A model generated the notes under the pieces. It did no database searches, was not told where the DNA came from, and saw nothing but the letters and a program-made list of their open reading frames with translations. Of a stretch of 64,000 nt of DNA, positions 36,140 to 44,260 are shown piece by piece (within the stretch, counting starts at the first letter, position 1; each line of letters begins with the position of its first letter). Origin of the DNA: Paracoccaceae bacterium (GTDB lineage: Bacteria > Pseudomonadota > Alphaproteobacteria > Rhodobacterales > Rhodobacteraceae); assembly GCA_902602765.1 (NCBI GenBank), contig CACKSH010000001.1, positions 124,001 to 188,000 of the forward strand, read 5' to 3'. The position numbers and the translations under genes are program-made.

Positions 36140-37213
36140 TTATTTCAAGCAATTAACTAATGATTGTGCCATAGCTCTTATAAGTTTCGGGTACAATGAT
36201 GAACCCGGTTCAATACCAAAGCCAAGCGGGTCGATAACTTCTGTAGTCGCATCAGTGCCGCCCATCACGGTTTTAACAAGTCCAGCGTTAAACTGTGGTT
36301 CTGACAAAACGCATGCAATATTTTCACTTTTTATCCTATTTGCAATCTCAGCAACTCGGGCAGCACTCGGATCAGATGCATCTCCAAGGGATATTGCTCC
36401 AGATGCAGGAAAATCATAAACAGTTTCGAAATACTGATAGGCATCATGAAACACTACAAATTTGCCACCTCGGACAGGATCCAACATTGCGTTAATCTCA
36501 ACGTCCAGAGCATCCATTTCGCCTCTCGCCTCGCTTGCGTTGGCAAAGTAAGCCCCCGCGTTATCTGGATCAATTGATGATAGCCTTGCTGCTATCACAT
36601 TAAGCCAGGTTTTTGCGTTATTTGTAGATAGCCAAGCATGGGGATCAAATGCACCATGATCATGACCAGCGTGATCATCGTGATCATCATGGTCGTCATG
36701 ATCATCATGGTCGTCATGATCTTTATCATGGTCGTCATGATCTTTATCATGGTCGTCGTGGTCATCTTTTTTCGCATGGTCGTCATGATCATCATGGTCA
36801 TCGTGATCATCATGGTCGTCATGATCATCATGGTCGCTATGGTCATGCGCTTCGAATAATGCACCTTCTCTAAAAGAAAGAAGAGTAGATTCGTCCAGGG
36901 CAAGAAACTCTACTATATCAGTGTCATTGCTAAGTGCTTCTAAGGCGCGTTCCATCCAAGGTGTTAAGCCCTCACCCATCCAAAATACTAAATTAGCATC
37001 TTCAATTGCCTCGGCATCTGCCGGTCTTAATCGATAATCATGCGGTGATGTTTCATTCGGTACAATAAGTTTAGGTTCCCCAACACCGTCCATAACCCGT
37101 GAAACCAAAGAATGTATGGGTGCTATATCAGCAACCACTTTAGGTACATCAGCATTCGCGTAGGTACCCGCGATGAAGGTAATTGCGGAAACGGTACTCA
37201 GTAATCTAGACAT
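36140..37213 (-). CDS. znuA: zinc ABC transporter substrate-binding protein with His/Asp-rich loop
   Basis: 357 residues from the ATG at 37213, which has AGGA 5 bases upstream; the ATG at 37225 lies inside the Zur box. A signal peptide (about 1-21) precedes the mature domain. Zinc ligands are in SPHDYRL (about 56-62), DPHAWLS (about 186-192) and VFHDAYQYF (about 236-244). Between the first two lies a very long loop of about 65 residues made of His and Asp repeats, which binds or collects zinc in the periplasm. The partner genes znuC and znuB lie on the opposite strand behind zur. Regulation by Zur is expected from the shared box. Confidence 0.95.
   Translation of the reverse strand: MSRLLSTVSAITFIAGTYANADVPKVVADIAPIHSLVSRVMDGVGEPKLIVPNETSPHDYRLRPADAEAIEDANLVFWMGEGLTPWMERALEALSNDTDIVEFLALDESTLLSFREGALFEAHDHSDHDDHDDHDDHDDHDDHDDHAKKDDHDDHDKDHDDHDKDHDDHDDHDDHDDHDDHAGHDHGAFDPHAWLSTNNAKTWLNVIAARLSSIDPDNAGAYFANASEARGEMDALDVEINAMLDPVRGGKFVVFHDAYQYFETVYDFPASGAISLGDASDPSAARVAEIANRIKSENIACVLSEPQFNAGLVKTVMGGTDATTEVIDPLGFGIEPGSSLYPKLIRAMAQSLVNCLK
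36653..36848. repeat. His/Asp codon microrepeat inside znuA
   Basis: About 195 bp of repeated CAT/GAT-type codons (plus strand: ATCATGGTCGTC and variants, with two CTTTATCATGGTCGTCATGAT units). It encodes the HDDHDD loop of ZnuA. The regular period invites slippage, so length probably differs between strains. It also creates false open frames in several phases on the other strand. Confidence 0.9.
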
Positions 37214-37220
37214 TTTGTTC

Positions 37221-37243
37221 CTCATGATATATTATAACATTAC
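37221..37243. promoter_or_regulatory. Zur box between znuA and zur
   Basis: On the minus strand GTAATGTTATAATATATCAT followed by GAG matches the known proteobacterial Zur palindrome (GAAATGTTATANTATAACATTTC) at about 17 of 22 non-N positions. It overlaps the upstream znuA ATG (37225) and lies about 50 bp before the zur start, so it can control both divergent transcripts. Zinc-loaded Zur would repress here. Confidence 0.8.
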
Positions 37244-37291
37244 ACATCTTTCTATCGATCTAATTAAGTGATTGCAATAAGGAAATGAACA

Positions 37292-37777
37292 TTGACTAAG
37301 AAAAAAGTATCTGCGAATGATAGTGGAGTTGATCAAAGATCTTTATTTGCGAAAAATATGAAAAATATTGAAGAATATTGTAAAGAACATTCATTGAAAT
37401 TAACACCAGTTAGGCGTAAAGTTTTTGAGCTTTTATTGGAAGAAAAACGTGGTCTTGGCGCCTATCGTATACTGGATTTACTTAGAGAAGCAGGGTTTAA
37501 ATCACAACCACCAGTCGCGTACAGAGCACTTGAGTTTTTAGTTGAAAATGGTTTTGCTCACAAGATAGGTAGTCAAAATTCCTTTGTTGCTTGTACTATG
37601 CCTGGCGAGCATCATGCTCCTGTTTTTATGATATGCAAAAAATGTGATAGTGTTTCAGAGGCTCCCTCATCACCATCAGTGTCTGACTTATCACACTCAT
37701 TAATGGAAGTAGGATTTGAGGTTGAGCAAACAAGAATTGAGGCTGAGGGTATCTGTAGCTCATGTGCTGACCGTTAA
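37292..37777 (+). CDS. zur: zinc uptake regulator, Fur family
   Basis: 161-residue Fur-type repressor. A winged-helix domain (about 18-90; LKLTPVRRKVFELLLEEKRGLGAY, a known start of helix 2) is followed by a dimerisation domain with HHAPVFMICKKCDSV and a final CSSCADR, the two CxxC pairs of the structural zinc site. Zur represses zinc uptake when zinc is plentiful. The start is a TTG with AAGGAA about 8 bases before; the nearby ATG at 37285 is out of frame. It is followed by znuC after 5 bp, so it is autoregulated with the transporter. Confidence 0.93.
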   Translation: MTKKKVSANDSGVDQRSLFAKNMKNIEEYCKEHSLKLTPVRRKVFELLLEEKRGLGAYRILDLLREAGFKSQPPVAYRALEFLVENGFAHKIGSQNSFVACTMPGEHHAPVFMICKKCDSVSEAPSSPSVSDLSHSLMEVGFEVEQTRIEAEGICSSCADR

Positions 37778-37782
37778 CCAAG

Positions 37783-38526
37783 GTGAAGTTATTATCGACG
37801 AATAATATAAGCGTAAAATACGGCTCTAATGTCGTTTTACGTGATGTTTCTCTTGATATTAATGAAGGAGAAATCACAACCATAGTTGGTCCAAACGGCT
37901 CCGGTAAAACAACCTTAGTGAAAACAATAATTGGTGCCGTAACCCCCTTTACTGGCTCGATATCATTGACTGAAAATCTCAGAATTGGATACATTCCACA
38001 GCGGCTAAGTATAGACTACACGCTGCCAATGACTGTTCAACGTTTCCTAAACTTGTCTCATAAGATTAGCAAAGAAGACTGTATATCTGTATTACGTACA
38101 GCTGGTGTCCCAGATTTGCTAAAAACCCAAATGTCTAATTTATCAGGCGGGCAATTTCAAAGAGTCCTTTTGGCGGGCGCATTACTGGGCTCTCCTCAAA
38201 TTTTAATTCTTGATGAGGCGTCTCAAGGTTTAGACCAAGCAGGGTCAGCGGCTTTTTATCAACAAATTGAGTCAGTGCGTAATGAAAAAGGATGTGCTGT
38301 ACTTATGATCAGTCACGACTTGCATGTAGTCATGAGCGCATCCGATAAAGTGATTTGTATGAACGGACATATTTGCTGTTCGGGTAAACCTGAAGCAGTA
38401 GCAAATATGCCAGAATATCACGGATTGTTTGCTGCAGGTACTGAAGGAACACTGGCCCTTTATCGTCACATTCATGACCATGACCATGACCATGACCATG
38501 ATAATTTGAGAAAGTTTAAACACTAA
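37783..38526 (+). CDS. znuC: zinc ABC transporter ATP-binding protein
   Basis: 247-residue ABC ATPase. Walker A GPNGSGKTT (about 38-46), signature LSGGQFQRVLLAG (about 123-135), Walker B ILILDEASQGLD (about 143-154) and switch His in MISHDLHV (about 177-184) are intact. The C-terminus carries the His-Asp tail IHDHDHDHDHD, a likely zinc-binding stretch not usual in ZnuC. Starts with GTG. Its TAA shares a base with the znuB ATG. Confidence 0.95.
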   Translation: MKLLSTNNISVKYGSNVVLRDVSLDINEGEITTIVGPNGSGKTTLVKTIIGAVTPFTGSISLTENLRIGYIPQRLSIDYTLPMTVQRFLNLSHKISKEDCISVLRTAGVPDLLKTQMSNLSGGQFQRVLLAGALLGSPQILILDEASQGLDQAGSAAFYQQIESVRNEKGCAVLMISHDLHVVMSASDKVICMNGHICCSGKPEAVANMPEYHGLFAAGTEGTLALYRHIHDHDHDHDHDNLRKFKH

Positions 38527-39317
38527 TGTTAGACGACTTTATGGTCCGCGCTTCAATCGCAGGTGTCGGAGTTGCACTTATCGCTGCTCCGTTGGGGTGT
38601 TTTGTTGTTTGGCGAAGAATGGCGTATTTTGGAGAAGCAACTGCCCATGCTGCAATGCTAGGAATTGCGATAGCTTTATCATTAGAAATCCCCATATTTG
38701 CAGGCACTCTAGTAGCTGCATTGCTCATGGCCTTAACAGTAACGCAACTTTCTGGCCGAAGTTTAGCTACCGACACACTCCTGGGCTTAACTGCACACGG
38801 TGGTCTTGCACTTGGATTGGTTGTTGCATCTTTTTTATCTGGAGTTCGTATCGACTTAATGGCTTATTTATTTGGAGATATTCTAGCTGTTACACGAGTA
38901 GATCTATTATTGATACTTTTAGGATTTTTAGCAGTAATTCTTCTTATGTATTGGCGTTGGTCAAAAATGCTTATTTCGACTTTAAACGAGGAGTTAGCTT
39001 ACTCTAACGGTATTAACCCGATAAGAGAGAAATTTTTTCTTACGATCTCATTAGCCATAACAGTTGCTGTATCAATAAAGGTTGTAGGTCTTCTACTAAT
39101 TTCAGCGCTCTTGATCATACCAGCTGCAGCATCTCGCACTTTTTCACGTACACCCGAAGAAATGGTGATTATAACGGCGGTAGTAGGAGTAATTTCAGCA
39201 ATATCTGGACTTCAATTTTCTTATTTATTCAATACCCCTCCTGGTCCTTCTATAGTTTGTGTTAGCTTAGCTATATTTCTAATTTTAAGCAGTATTAGGC
39301 CACTGAGGTCAAATTGA
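38526..39317 (+). CDS. znuB: zinc ABC transporter permease
   Basis: 263-residue inner-membrane permease with about eight helices and the ABC-3 family blocks APLGCFVVWRRMAYFGEATAHAA (from about residue 21), LLGLTAHGGLALGLV and KVVGLLLISALLIIPAAASR (about 186-205). It forms the channel with ZnuC for ZnuA-bound zinc. The ATG overlaps the znuC stop codon by one base, so the two proteins are translationally coupled. Confidence 0.95.
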   Translation: MLDDFMVRASIAGVGVALIAAPLGCFVVWRRMAYFGEATAHAAMLGIAIALSLEIPIFAGTLVAALLMALTVTQLSGRSLATDTLLGLTAHGGLALGLVVASFLSGVRIDLMAYLFGDILAVTRVDLLLILLGFLAVILLMYWRWSKMLISTLNEELAYSNGINPIREKFFLTISLAITVAVSIKVVGLLLISALLIIPAAASRTFSRTPEEMVIITAVVGVISAISGLQFSYLFNTPPGPSIVCVSLAIFLILSSIRPLRSN

Positions 39318-39502
39318 GTTCATGTTGTCTCTAAACCTAGTTTGATTAGTTTTGATAAAGTAGAAACTAATTTCATATATCGGTTCACGATAGGATACTT
39401 TTATTATACTTTTATTATACTTTTAGACTATAAATTTGGTTAACAGTTAATCGGTAATATTTTTTAAAATTATCTAATTTTAATATTTATGAGTAATATG
39501 AT

Positions 39503-40555
39503 TTGACGGACGATAAAATTCCCATAACCCTAGTGACAGGTTTTCTCGGTGCCGGCAAAACTACTCTTTTAAATGCTGTTTTATCAGATAGCAAAAATGG
39601 ACGCGTAGCTGTAATCGTAAATGAATTTGGTGAAGCAGGATTAGATCATCACTTGATTGAGAAAAGTAGTGATGATGTTGTTCTTATGCAGTCCGGGTGT
39701 TTATGCTGTTCGATAAGGGGAGACTTATCAAAAACAATTGAGAGACTGCTTCGGAAAAATATAATAAATGAAATAAACTTTGAACGTATTGTTATCGAGA
39801 CGACAGGTTTGGCCGATCCTGGTCCAATTATGCAAACATTACTGATGGATAACATCTTGGCAAGCAATACACGTTTGGATGGGGTAGTAACAGTCGCCGA
39901 TGCAATAAACGGAACCTCCACTCTCGAAAAACAGTTCGAGGCCGTTTCCCAAGCCGCACTTGCTGACTTAATTATTATAAGTAAAACGGATATTGCAAGA
40001 CCGGAACAAATTCAAGATTTAAAAAATCAGTTAGATAAAATTAACCCAACCTCAAAAATTGTAAGTTCGATAAATGGAGTTGGGCTCCAAGATGAAATAT
40101 GGGGCTTAAATGCTCTAAGAGAAAAATCAAATTATAACGAAGTTCTTAGCTGGACAACGGGTCTTGAGCCTAAAGTCAGTGAATTAAAAAATCTTAGTGG
40201 ATTGGCTCCAGCCAAAACAATTTTAAAACCTGCGTTTAATCATGATAGTAAAATTGAGTCCTGCTCGATTATTCTAGATAATCCCATTTCCAGCACTACC
40301 TTTGACAACTGGTTAGATACACTAATTGGGGTGAAAGGCTCTGATATCCTGAGAATAAAGGGTATTGTGTTTTTGGAAAACATCGACGCTCCTTTCGTTT
40401 TTCACGGAGTACAACATGTTTTTGATCCCCCTGTTCAATTACAAAAATGGCCGAAGAATGATCGCCAATCTCGAATTGTGGTCATTGCAAGAAATCTATC
40501 CCAATTTCAGTTACAGCGAAGCTTAGATATGCTCAGAATACAGGCTAATGATTAA
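39503..40555 (+). CDS. COG0523/CobW-like GTPase, probable zinc metallochaperone
   Basis: 350-residue G3E GTPase from a TTG start. Walker A GFLGAGKTT (13-21), the metal motif GCLCC (Cys66, Cys68, Cys69), ETTGLADP (Walker B region, about 93-100) and the SKTD base-recognition motif (about 155-158) are present. The C-terminal CobW_C domain follows (about 250-350). COG0523 proteins downstream of znuB usually deliver zinc to clients under zinc limitation. Unlike its paralogue at 45-46 kb it lacks a His-rich tract. The 185 bp upstream hold short direct repeats but no convincing Zur box, so it may depend on read-through from znuB. Confidence 0.88.
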   Translation: MTDDKIPITLVTGFLGAGKTTLLNAVLSDSKNGRVAVIVNEFGEAGLDHHLIEKSSDDVVLMQSGCLCCSIRGDLSKTIERLLRKNIINEINFERIVIETTGLADPGPIMQTLLMDNILASNTRLDGVVTVADAINGTSTLEKQFEAVSQAALADLIIISKTDIARPEQIQDLKNQLDKINPTSKIVSSINGVGLQDEIWGLNALREKSNYNEVLSWTTGLEPKVSELKNLSGLAPAKTILKPAFNHDSKIESCSIILDNPISSTTFDNWLDTLIGVKGSDILRIKGIVFLENIDAPFVFHGVQHVFDPPVQLQKWPKNDRQSRIVVIARNLSQFQLQRSLDMLRIQAND

Positions 40556-40566
40556 ATTCAAGCAAT

Positions 40567-41385
40567 TTAATTTTGAGCTAACCCAGCTGTTTTTATACCT
40601 TTTACAGCGTTAGCAAATGCACGAGAAACTATTTTATTATCCTTATCTCGTTCCAGTGTTTCATTAAGTTTCGATTTAATATGATCTACAACTTCAGAAG
40701 GTAATTCATTAAGAGCGCCGATGACCGATGGTCCTAATGAACTAATAGCCCAATACTCCTCAAAACTTTTGAACGAACGTTCTACTTCAAATGTTGTGGT
40801 TTCTACGTCGGTCATTCCAACACTTTCCCAAAGCTTTTTCATTTCTGATATTTGTGACGCCTCCGTACTTGGTGGTAATGGATAATTAATACCCATCTCC
40901 CTCATTATTTTATGCATGGGCTCCATAGGTAAACCACCAGAAATCACGTCCCACGCGTAAGCTGCTAAGATACCACCTGATTTTGTGACCCTTGCCATTT
41001 CAGCAACCCCTTTTTTAGGGTTTGGTACGAAAAATATAACTAATGCCATTAATGAAACATCAAATTTTTCGTTTTGATAAGGTAAGTCCATCGAGTCGCC
41101 GACTTCAAAGCTAGATGAGACATTAATTTTTCGGCTTCGAGCAAACTCAATTTGAGCAGGTGAAGGATCAATTCCTGATATGCTCGATGGACTGCAAAGC
41201 TCATCAATCTGGACTGAAAAAGCACCATTTCCACATCCGACATCTAAAAAATCTACAGAGTTTGGGAACCTAACCCAGTCAATAAATTGTGCACCCACTT
41301 TGCGAGACCATACACCCATATAACGTTCGTAGGTCTCACCATCATTAAAAATAATTCCAGATATATTATTAGACATAGTGGACAC
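40567..41385 (-). CDS. class I SAM-dependent methyltransferase
   Basis: 272 residues. SAM-binding motif I is VDFLDVGCGNGAFSVQI (about 44-60); motif II follows near SGIDPSPAQIEFAR (about 74-87), and motif III near FDVSLMALVIFFVPNPKKG. The C-terminal part (about 150-270) is of its own type and likely sets the substrate. The Methyltransf_11 pattern suits small molecules such as quinones or lipids, but no substrate can be assigned. It is convergent with the COG0523 gene and divergent from an EamA gene. Confidence 0.85.
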   Translation of the reverse strand: MSTMSNNISGIIFNDGETYERYMGVWSRKVGAQFIDWVRFPNSVDFLDVGCGNGAFSVQIDELCSPSSISGIDPSPAQIEFARSRKINVSSSFEVGDSMDLPYQNEKFDVSLMALVIFFVPNPKKGVAEMARVTKSGGILAAYAWDVISGGLPMEPMHKIMREMGINYPLPPSTEASQISEMKKLWESVGMTDVETTTFEVERSFKSFEEYWAISSLGPSVIGALNELPSEVVDHIKSKLNETLERDKDNKIVSRAFANAVKGIKTAGLAQN

Positions 41386-41533
41386 TCTTTTTAGTTTTTA
41401 ATTTATATTCAAGTGTAAGTTAATTTAAGAAATTTATTTGTTCAACAACGCGCTAGAATAAGTGCAAAATACGATGTATCTAATAAAAAGTTTTTAGATG
41501 AATATAAAACATCTCTGAATTGGACAAAAAAAA

Positions 41534-42403
41534 TTGAACCCTGGGATACTTCTGGCGCTTTTGGGTACGTTAATTTTAACACCTGATGCACTATTTATGC
41601 GATTATCTGAGCTAAGCGGCGGCGAAATGGTAGCTTGGCGGGCAACCCAGGGCGGAAGTATTTTCTTTCTGATAGGCCTTTTACCATTTATTTTGCCTAG
41701 AAGTGAGGTGAAACCAAAAGTATGGCGTAAAAGCTTTTTGGCCCTTATTTTCGTTCAAATGGCAAATGTTTTTTGTTTTGCATACGGTATTTTCTTAGCT
41801 CCTGTAGCGATTGTTTTAATTGCAGTAGCAACTGTCCCGGTATTCTCGATTATTTTGGGAGCCTTAGTACTTAAGGAAGTGGTGGATATTAAAACTTGGT
41901 TTATCGTAATTGTGGTATTTTTTGGGGTAGCAATATCAGCGCTTGGTGATGTAAACTCAAGTGACATGTATAATCGGTCAACAGCTCTTGGCGGTCTATG
42001 TGGCCTCATAGTTGCTTTTAGTTTAGCCTGTAATTTTATTATTATTAGAAAAGACAAAGATGTAGCATTCCCCCTCGCCCTAGGAATGGGTGGAATAATT
42101 TGCGGAGTTTTAGCATTTTCTTTTTGGCCAAGTGCCTTGGAAATTAGTTCAAATAGTTTGTTCTACATATCAATAACCGGTCTAATAATTTTACCTTTAT
42201 CATTCTTATTACTCTCTAGAGCTGCAAGAATGACGCCTGCCTCAAACGTCAGTATTATTATGCTTTTAGAAACAATTTTGGGACCTTTATGGGTATGGGC
42301 TTTTATAAGTGAAAGCCCCCAACTTTTAACAATTATAGGTGGAGCTATCGTCATTTTAGCCCTAGTTTATTTTTTTTCTATTAAACGTACGAAAGTGGCA
42401 TAG
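41534..42403 (+). CDS. EamA/DMT family transporter
   Basis: 289-residue protein with about ten membrane helices in two EamA repeats (about 4-130 and 150-285). The first repeat ends IALGALVLKEVVD-like (IILGALVLKE), and the second ends ETILGPLWVWAFISE. The start is TTG with GGAC about 9 bases upstream; no in-frame ATG comes before the first helix. Substrate unknown. It is one of three unrelated EamA exporters in this window. Confidence 0.83.
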   Translation: MNPGILLALLGTLILTPDALFMRLSELSGGEMVAWRATQGGSIFFLIGLLPFILPRSEVKPKVWRKSFLALIFVQMANVFCFAYGIFLAPVAIVLIAVATVPVFSIILGALVLKEVVDIKTWFIVIVVFFGVAISALGDVNSSDMYNRSTALGGLCGLIVAFSLACNFIIIRKDKDVAFPLALGMGGIICGVLAFSFWPSALEISSNSLFYISITGLIILPLSFLLLSRAARMTPASNVSIIMLLETILGPLWVWAFISESPQLLTIIGGAIVILALVYFFSIKRTKVA

Positions 42404-42509
42404 TAAAAAACTTTTTTAATAATTTTACTTTAGAAAAGTACACTTACTGTACTTGTTCAAATATTCGTTTTTATCCTCACTTGTTTCATAAAAAAATAGG
42501 AGAATTAAA

Positions 42510-42839
42510 ATGACGGTTCGAATAACGTATGTAAATTATAAAGAAGATGTCGCCATGAGTATGATGAGAAATGGCGAAGATAGAACGGCTAGTTTAAAAG
42601 CGGCTGTTGAAAGTGCTGGCGGAAAGTTTCTTGGGTTTTACGGATTAATTGGTCAGGATTATGAGGTCGTCGTAATAAGCGACTTTGAGAAACAAACAGA
42701 TTATATGGCCCTAGTGATGTCTGCATACTTAGGAGGCGCTGTAAGTGAAATTAAAACTGTAACTTGCTGGACAGGTCCAGAGTTAGTAATTTCGTCAAAT
42801 AAGATAGCAGAAGTATCATACGCTCCTCCAAATTCATAG
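42510..42839 (+). CDS. GYD-domain protein
   Basis: 109-residue protein with the GYD-domain layout (ferredoxin-like fold): MTVRITYVNYKEDVAMSMM, AVESAGGKFLGFYGLIGQDY and EVVVISDFEKQTDYMALVM. GYD proteins are small, of unknown function, and often found near stress or metabolic genes. TAGGAG lies 8 bases before the ATG. It is followed after 15 bp by a small membrane protein gene, with its own GGAAATC site, so the two form an operon. Confidence 0.8.
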   Translation: MTVRITYVNYKEDVAMSMMRNGEDRTASLKAAVESAGGKFLGFYGLIGQDYEVVVISDFEKQTDYMALVMSAYLGGAVSEIKTVTCWTGPELVISSNKIAEVSYAPPNS

Positions 42840-42854
42840 AAAAAGGAAATCAAA

Positions 42855-43295
42855 ATGACCGAATTTGAAATTTTAGAACTCAACAGCCTAAGTTACATTA
42901 ATAATGGTATGTATATGGTTGCTTTAGCGATATTAGTTTTCATCGCTCTACGGGCAGCTAGAGTAACAAATGAGTCAGGTGGGAATATGGCAGCAAAGAT
43001 ATTAACCTCTATTTTTGGTATCTTTGTTGCGTTTTTCAGTCTGCAGCTTGCAGGGTGGAGAGTACTATTTGATACAAATACTGCAGCAAGGTTAGCTGAA
43101 ATAAAAGAATCTGGCGTAGAGCTGTCTATACAAGGCCAAGCTTGGCTGCAGAATTCTGGAATAACAAGTATCGATTTCTTAATGGATCCACCAATGTTTG
43201 CAGATATACCTTCAGTGCTATTAACTCTAGTAATCCTTCTAATGATATTGGGAACTACTTGGGGACCAACGATCAAAATAGGTGCCGACTCTTGA
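42855..43295 (+). CDS. small membrane protein, unknown
   Basis: 146-residue protein with three predicted membrane helices (about 18-35, 50-68 and 116-136) and an extramembrane loop of about 45 residues containing IDFLMDPPMFADIPS. No family is recognised. AAAAGGAAATC precedes the ATG. It is co-transcribed with the GYD-domain gene and followed by a strong hairpin at 43303-43320. Confidence 0.7.
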   Translation: MTEFEILELNSLSYINNGMYMVALAILVFIALRAARVTNESGGNMAAKILTSIFGIFVAFFSLQLAGWRVLFDTNTAARLAEIKESGVELSIQGQAWLQNSGITSIDFLMDPPMFADIPSVLLTLVILLMILGTTWGPTIKIGADS

Positions 43296-43302
43296 AGCAA
43301 AA

Positions 43303-43320
43303 CAAGCTAGTTCTAGCTTG
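43303..43320 (+). terminator. perfect 18-nt hairpin after the GYD operon
   Basis: CAAGCTAG, TT, CTAGCTTG: an 18-nt near-palindrome starting 8 bp after the stop codon. It likely ends the 42.5-43.3 kb operon or protects its 3' end, although no T-run follows. Confidence 0.5.
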
Positions 43321-43380
43321 CAGTCACTTAGAAAGCTTTATGAGTGACGTTAAAGGGGCGTATATCAGATTCTATAAATA

Positions 43381-43416
43381 CATAAGCGCCTCTAGATAAA
43401 TCTAGAGACGCTTATG
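43381..43416. repeat. 36-nt inverted repeat in intergenic DNA
   Basis: CATAAGCG plus CTCTAGAT on the left pair with ATCTAGAG plus CGCTTATG on the right, with one mismatch pair (C/A) and an AA centre. The 17-bp arms would form a stable hairpin. It lies within the 480-bp gap and may be a bidirectional terminator or a protein site. Confidence 0.7.
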
Positions 43417-43775
43417 CAAACCAATCGGGAATATCAAAACCTCAATATAGGTTGCCCTATAATCTGCAAACCAACTAGCCGAAGCTACCTAATTTGCCAA
43501 AGCCTTAGCGGAAAATGAAAGTAAACTTTCAAGTCCTTACCGACTTTTGTCTCGATGGTGGCAGTAAAATGAATTACGTTCCCCCCAACTAGCCTGTGAC
43601 TAATATCTGACATCAGTTTCAGACTTACAAACAAAAAAAACCTTCTCACAGGCTTATCCCCAGAGATTTTATTCTTATCCACAAATCAATTCACAAAAAG
43701 TGCTAATTTGAACGTAAATCTTAAACAAAATTTCATAATATTGATTCGTAAAAGGACCTTACAAGAAGAACACTA
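43417..43775. other. intergenic region with DnaA-box-like sequences
   Basis: The rest of the 480-bp gap between 43295 and 43776. It holds TTATCCACA (43675-43683), a perfect match to the bacterial DnaA box, and TTATCCCCA (43654-43662), one mismatch, 21 bp apart in the same orientation. An AT-rich stretch follows at 43685-43755. A 65-codon frame at 43485-43682 on the minus strand has no recognised content and runs over these boxes. The combination is reminiscent of a replication origin or a DnaA-controlled site, but two boxes are too few to decide. Confidence 0.4.
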
Positions 43776-43961
43776 TCATCTTTCAGTTTTCCTTAGATGA
43801 GACATTCTTTTAATTAGTTCCTTCTCAAGAATATTTGTTTCATAGGGCTTCATTTTTTTCCATCTTTGACATTCTCGTCTGGTGCGACCACAACCCAAGC
43901 ACCATCCATTCTGCCCTGAAAAATCACAAATATCGATACATGGACTTTTACGTTTTTTCAC
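43776..43961 (-). CDS. DUF1289 family Cys-rich protein
   Basis: 61-residue protein with the DUF1289 signature SPCIDICDFSGQNGWCLGCG: Cys8, Cys12, Cys21 and Cys24, then RTRRECQRWKKM. Members are small putative Fe-S or zinc proteins of unknown role. Family length is normally 60-80 residues. It lies 32 bp downstream of the CHEPDCPP-motif gene on the same strand, at the end of the COG0523 operon. Confidence 0.78.
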   Translation of the reverse strand: MKKRKSPCIDICDFSGQNGWCLGCGRTRRECQRWKKMKPYETNILEKELIKRMSHLRKTER

Positions 43962-43993
43962 TTTTTGTCCCTGTGGTTAGTATCGGCCAAATA

Positions 43994-44260
43994 TCATTCT
44001 CGAAGTTCGACCTTCAATTTTAATATATCTTGAGCCTCAATGTCATCAATACGTTTTCCTATACGCCATGTCTCCAGAGTGCCATCTTCTTTACGGGCGG
44101 TAATAACTGTCTCTACTGGAGGACAATCCGGTTCATGGCAATTAAGCTCTGCTACTGCTAGTGTGGTTGTTTCAGGTATTTTAAAACAGTCAGAAATCAC
44201 TTCTTTTAATCGTTTTAGAGCATCTCCACTGGGCTTAGAACGCTCAAATAAATTGATCAT
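43994..44260 (-). CDS. conserved small protein with CHEPDCPP motif
   Basis: 88 residues. The centre reads AELNCHEPDCPPVETVITA (about 38-56): two cysteines and a histidine that could bind a metal, followed by WRIGKRIDDIEAQDI. I have seen this motif only in uncharacterised proteins next to CobW-type GTPases. The ATG overlaps the end of the WD40 gene by 17 bp, so it is coupled to it. With the COG0523 gene upstream it is a candidate zinc-related protein. Function unknown. Confidence 0.65.
   Translation of the reverse strand: MINLFERSKPSGDALKRLKEVISDCFKIPETTTLAVAELNCHEPDCPPVETVITARKEDGTLETWRIGKRIDDIEAQDILKLKVELRE

Noticed and set aside
36595..36903. Long open frames on both strands across the His/Asp part of znuA
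   Set aside because: They are produced by the repeated CAT/GAT codons, which leave all phases open; their products are low-complexity Met/Thr or His/Val strings without start signals.
39396..39427. Short direct repeats ACTTTTATTAT upstream of the first COG0523 gene as Zur site
   Set aside because: They do not match the Zur palindrome found at znuA and are simple AT-rich repeats.
43485..43682. Minus-strand frame of 65 codons in the 480-bp gap
   Set aside because: No recognised content, no ribosome binding site, and it covers the DnaA-box-like sequences; more likely non-coding.
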